Positions 40,010-40,181 of a DNA stretch of 40,181 nt are shown piece by piece. The notes below the pieces were generated by a model that saw nothing but the letters and a program-made list of their open reading frames with translations, was not told where the DNA came from and ran no database searches. Within the stretch, counting starts at the first letter, position 1, and every line of letters begins with the position of its first letter. Origin of the DNA: JBDTSW01 sp039930945 (GTDB lineage: Bacteria; Actinomycetota; Thermoleophilia; Solirubrobacterales; 70-9); assembly GCA_039930945.1 (NCBI GenBank), contig JBDTSW010000005.1, forward strand, positions 1-40,181, written 5' to 3'. Both the position numbers and the translations under genes were made by a program.

Positions 40010-40181
40010 GTGACCGAATCCCAGCCCCACAGCCCGATCAAGGACGCCCCCGCCCGGGCTAGCGGCGAAGCCGCGGGTCAGGACAGTGACCCTGCCGCCA
40101 CGGTGGCGTCGCAACCCGGCCAGACCGGACGCGAAGCGGAGGATCTGGCCGGAGTGGTGTCCGCGCCCGAGCCCGCCGGCA
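40010..40181 (+). CDS. Unidentified gene, 5' part only, N terminus made by repeat unit
   Basis: A GTG at 40010 opens a reading frame that runs off the window after 57 codons. I do not recognise the product. In many bacteria priA is followed by def (peptide deformylase) or fmt, but nothing of either is visible yet. What can be seen is a low-complexity N terminus rich in Ala, Pro, Gly, Glu and Asp, of which residues 16-50 are encoded by a full repeat unit. The peptide there contains TGREAEDLAGVV, closely matching TGREAEDVGGGI in the Der linker. Upstream is a TAAACT hexamer, so translation is probably leaderless. That the frame is real rests on the in-frame repeat and the promoter spacing. Confidence 0.6.
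   Translation, partial: MTESQPHSPIKDAPARASGEAAGQDSDPAATVASQPGQTGREAEDLAGVVSAPEPAG
40056..40160 (+). repeat. Structured repeat unit in the last gene (R5)
   Basis: Complete unit with hairpin A GCGGC-GAA-GCCGC (40062-40074) and hairpin B stem CCGGCCAGA/TCTGGCCGG (40116-40124/40144-40152) around the same 19-base core as in der. It ends GGAGTGGTGT rather than GGAGTTATTC. Orientation and reading frame are the same as in der. Confidence 0.85.

Overview
This 40 kb window is very GC-rich, gene-dense bacterial chromosome, read almost entirely left to right. The composition, a dcw cluster, the two-subunit glycine decarboxylase, Ku plus a stand-alone LigD polymerase domain, and many genes with a TAnnnT hexamer 6-9 bases before the start codon all point to an actinobacterium. 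A Thermoleophilia/Solirubrobacterales-like lineage is my best guess; this is inferred from style and gene order, not from a search.

Region 1 (1-16.9 kb) is the division and cell wall (dcw) cluster: mraZ, rsmH, an ftsL-like gene, ftsI, murE, murF, mraY, murD, ftsW, murG, murC, murB, ftsQ, ftsZ. Genes overlap by 1-4 bases or more, so translation is probably coupled. A 10-bp-periodic GTGGG array before mraZ looks like an MraZ box, and ftsZ has its own strong promoter. MurE carries the DNPR motif of the meso-diaminopimelate-adding type. Region 2 (17.0-21.5 kb) is the glycine cleavage set gcvT-gcvH-gcvPA-gcvPB. Region 3 (21.5-23.3 kb, minus strand) is a two-gene NHEJ operon, Ku then LigD polymerase domain. 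Region 4 (23.4-24.9 kb) is a FetAB-like ABC exporter pair. Region 5 (24.9-35.8 kb) holds trpS, scpA, scpB, rluB, aroH, hisC, aroF (DAHP synthase), tyrA, aroA, a minus-strand cupin, cmk and der, which combines chromosome segregation, aromatic amino acid synthesis and ribosome/nucleotide housekeeping. Region 6 (35.9-40.2 kb) is metK, a minus-strand PH-domain membrane protein, priA and the beginning of an unidentified gene.

Two things stand out. First, a dispersed, structured repeat unit of about 106 bp occurs as an inverted pair between mraY and murD (8164-8404), inside the der coding region (34819-34924) and inside the truncated last gene (40056-40160). Fragments or relatives lie in the murC 3' end, after ftsZ and further along der. 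Each full unit carries two hairpins whose stems differ between copies but stay perfectly paired, and the two coding copies are read in the same frame to give related 35-residue peptides. Second, the DAHP synthase gene is preceded by a 30-codon leader ORF ending Leu-Tyr-Pro-Arg-Tyr-Trp-Arg-Phe-Ser-stop, directly followed by a 10-bp-stem hairpin. This looks like a ribosome-mediated attenuator sensing all three aromatic amino acids.

I saw no tRNA, rRNA, CRISPR array, insertion sequence or prophage gene.
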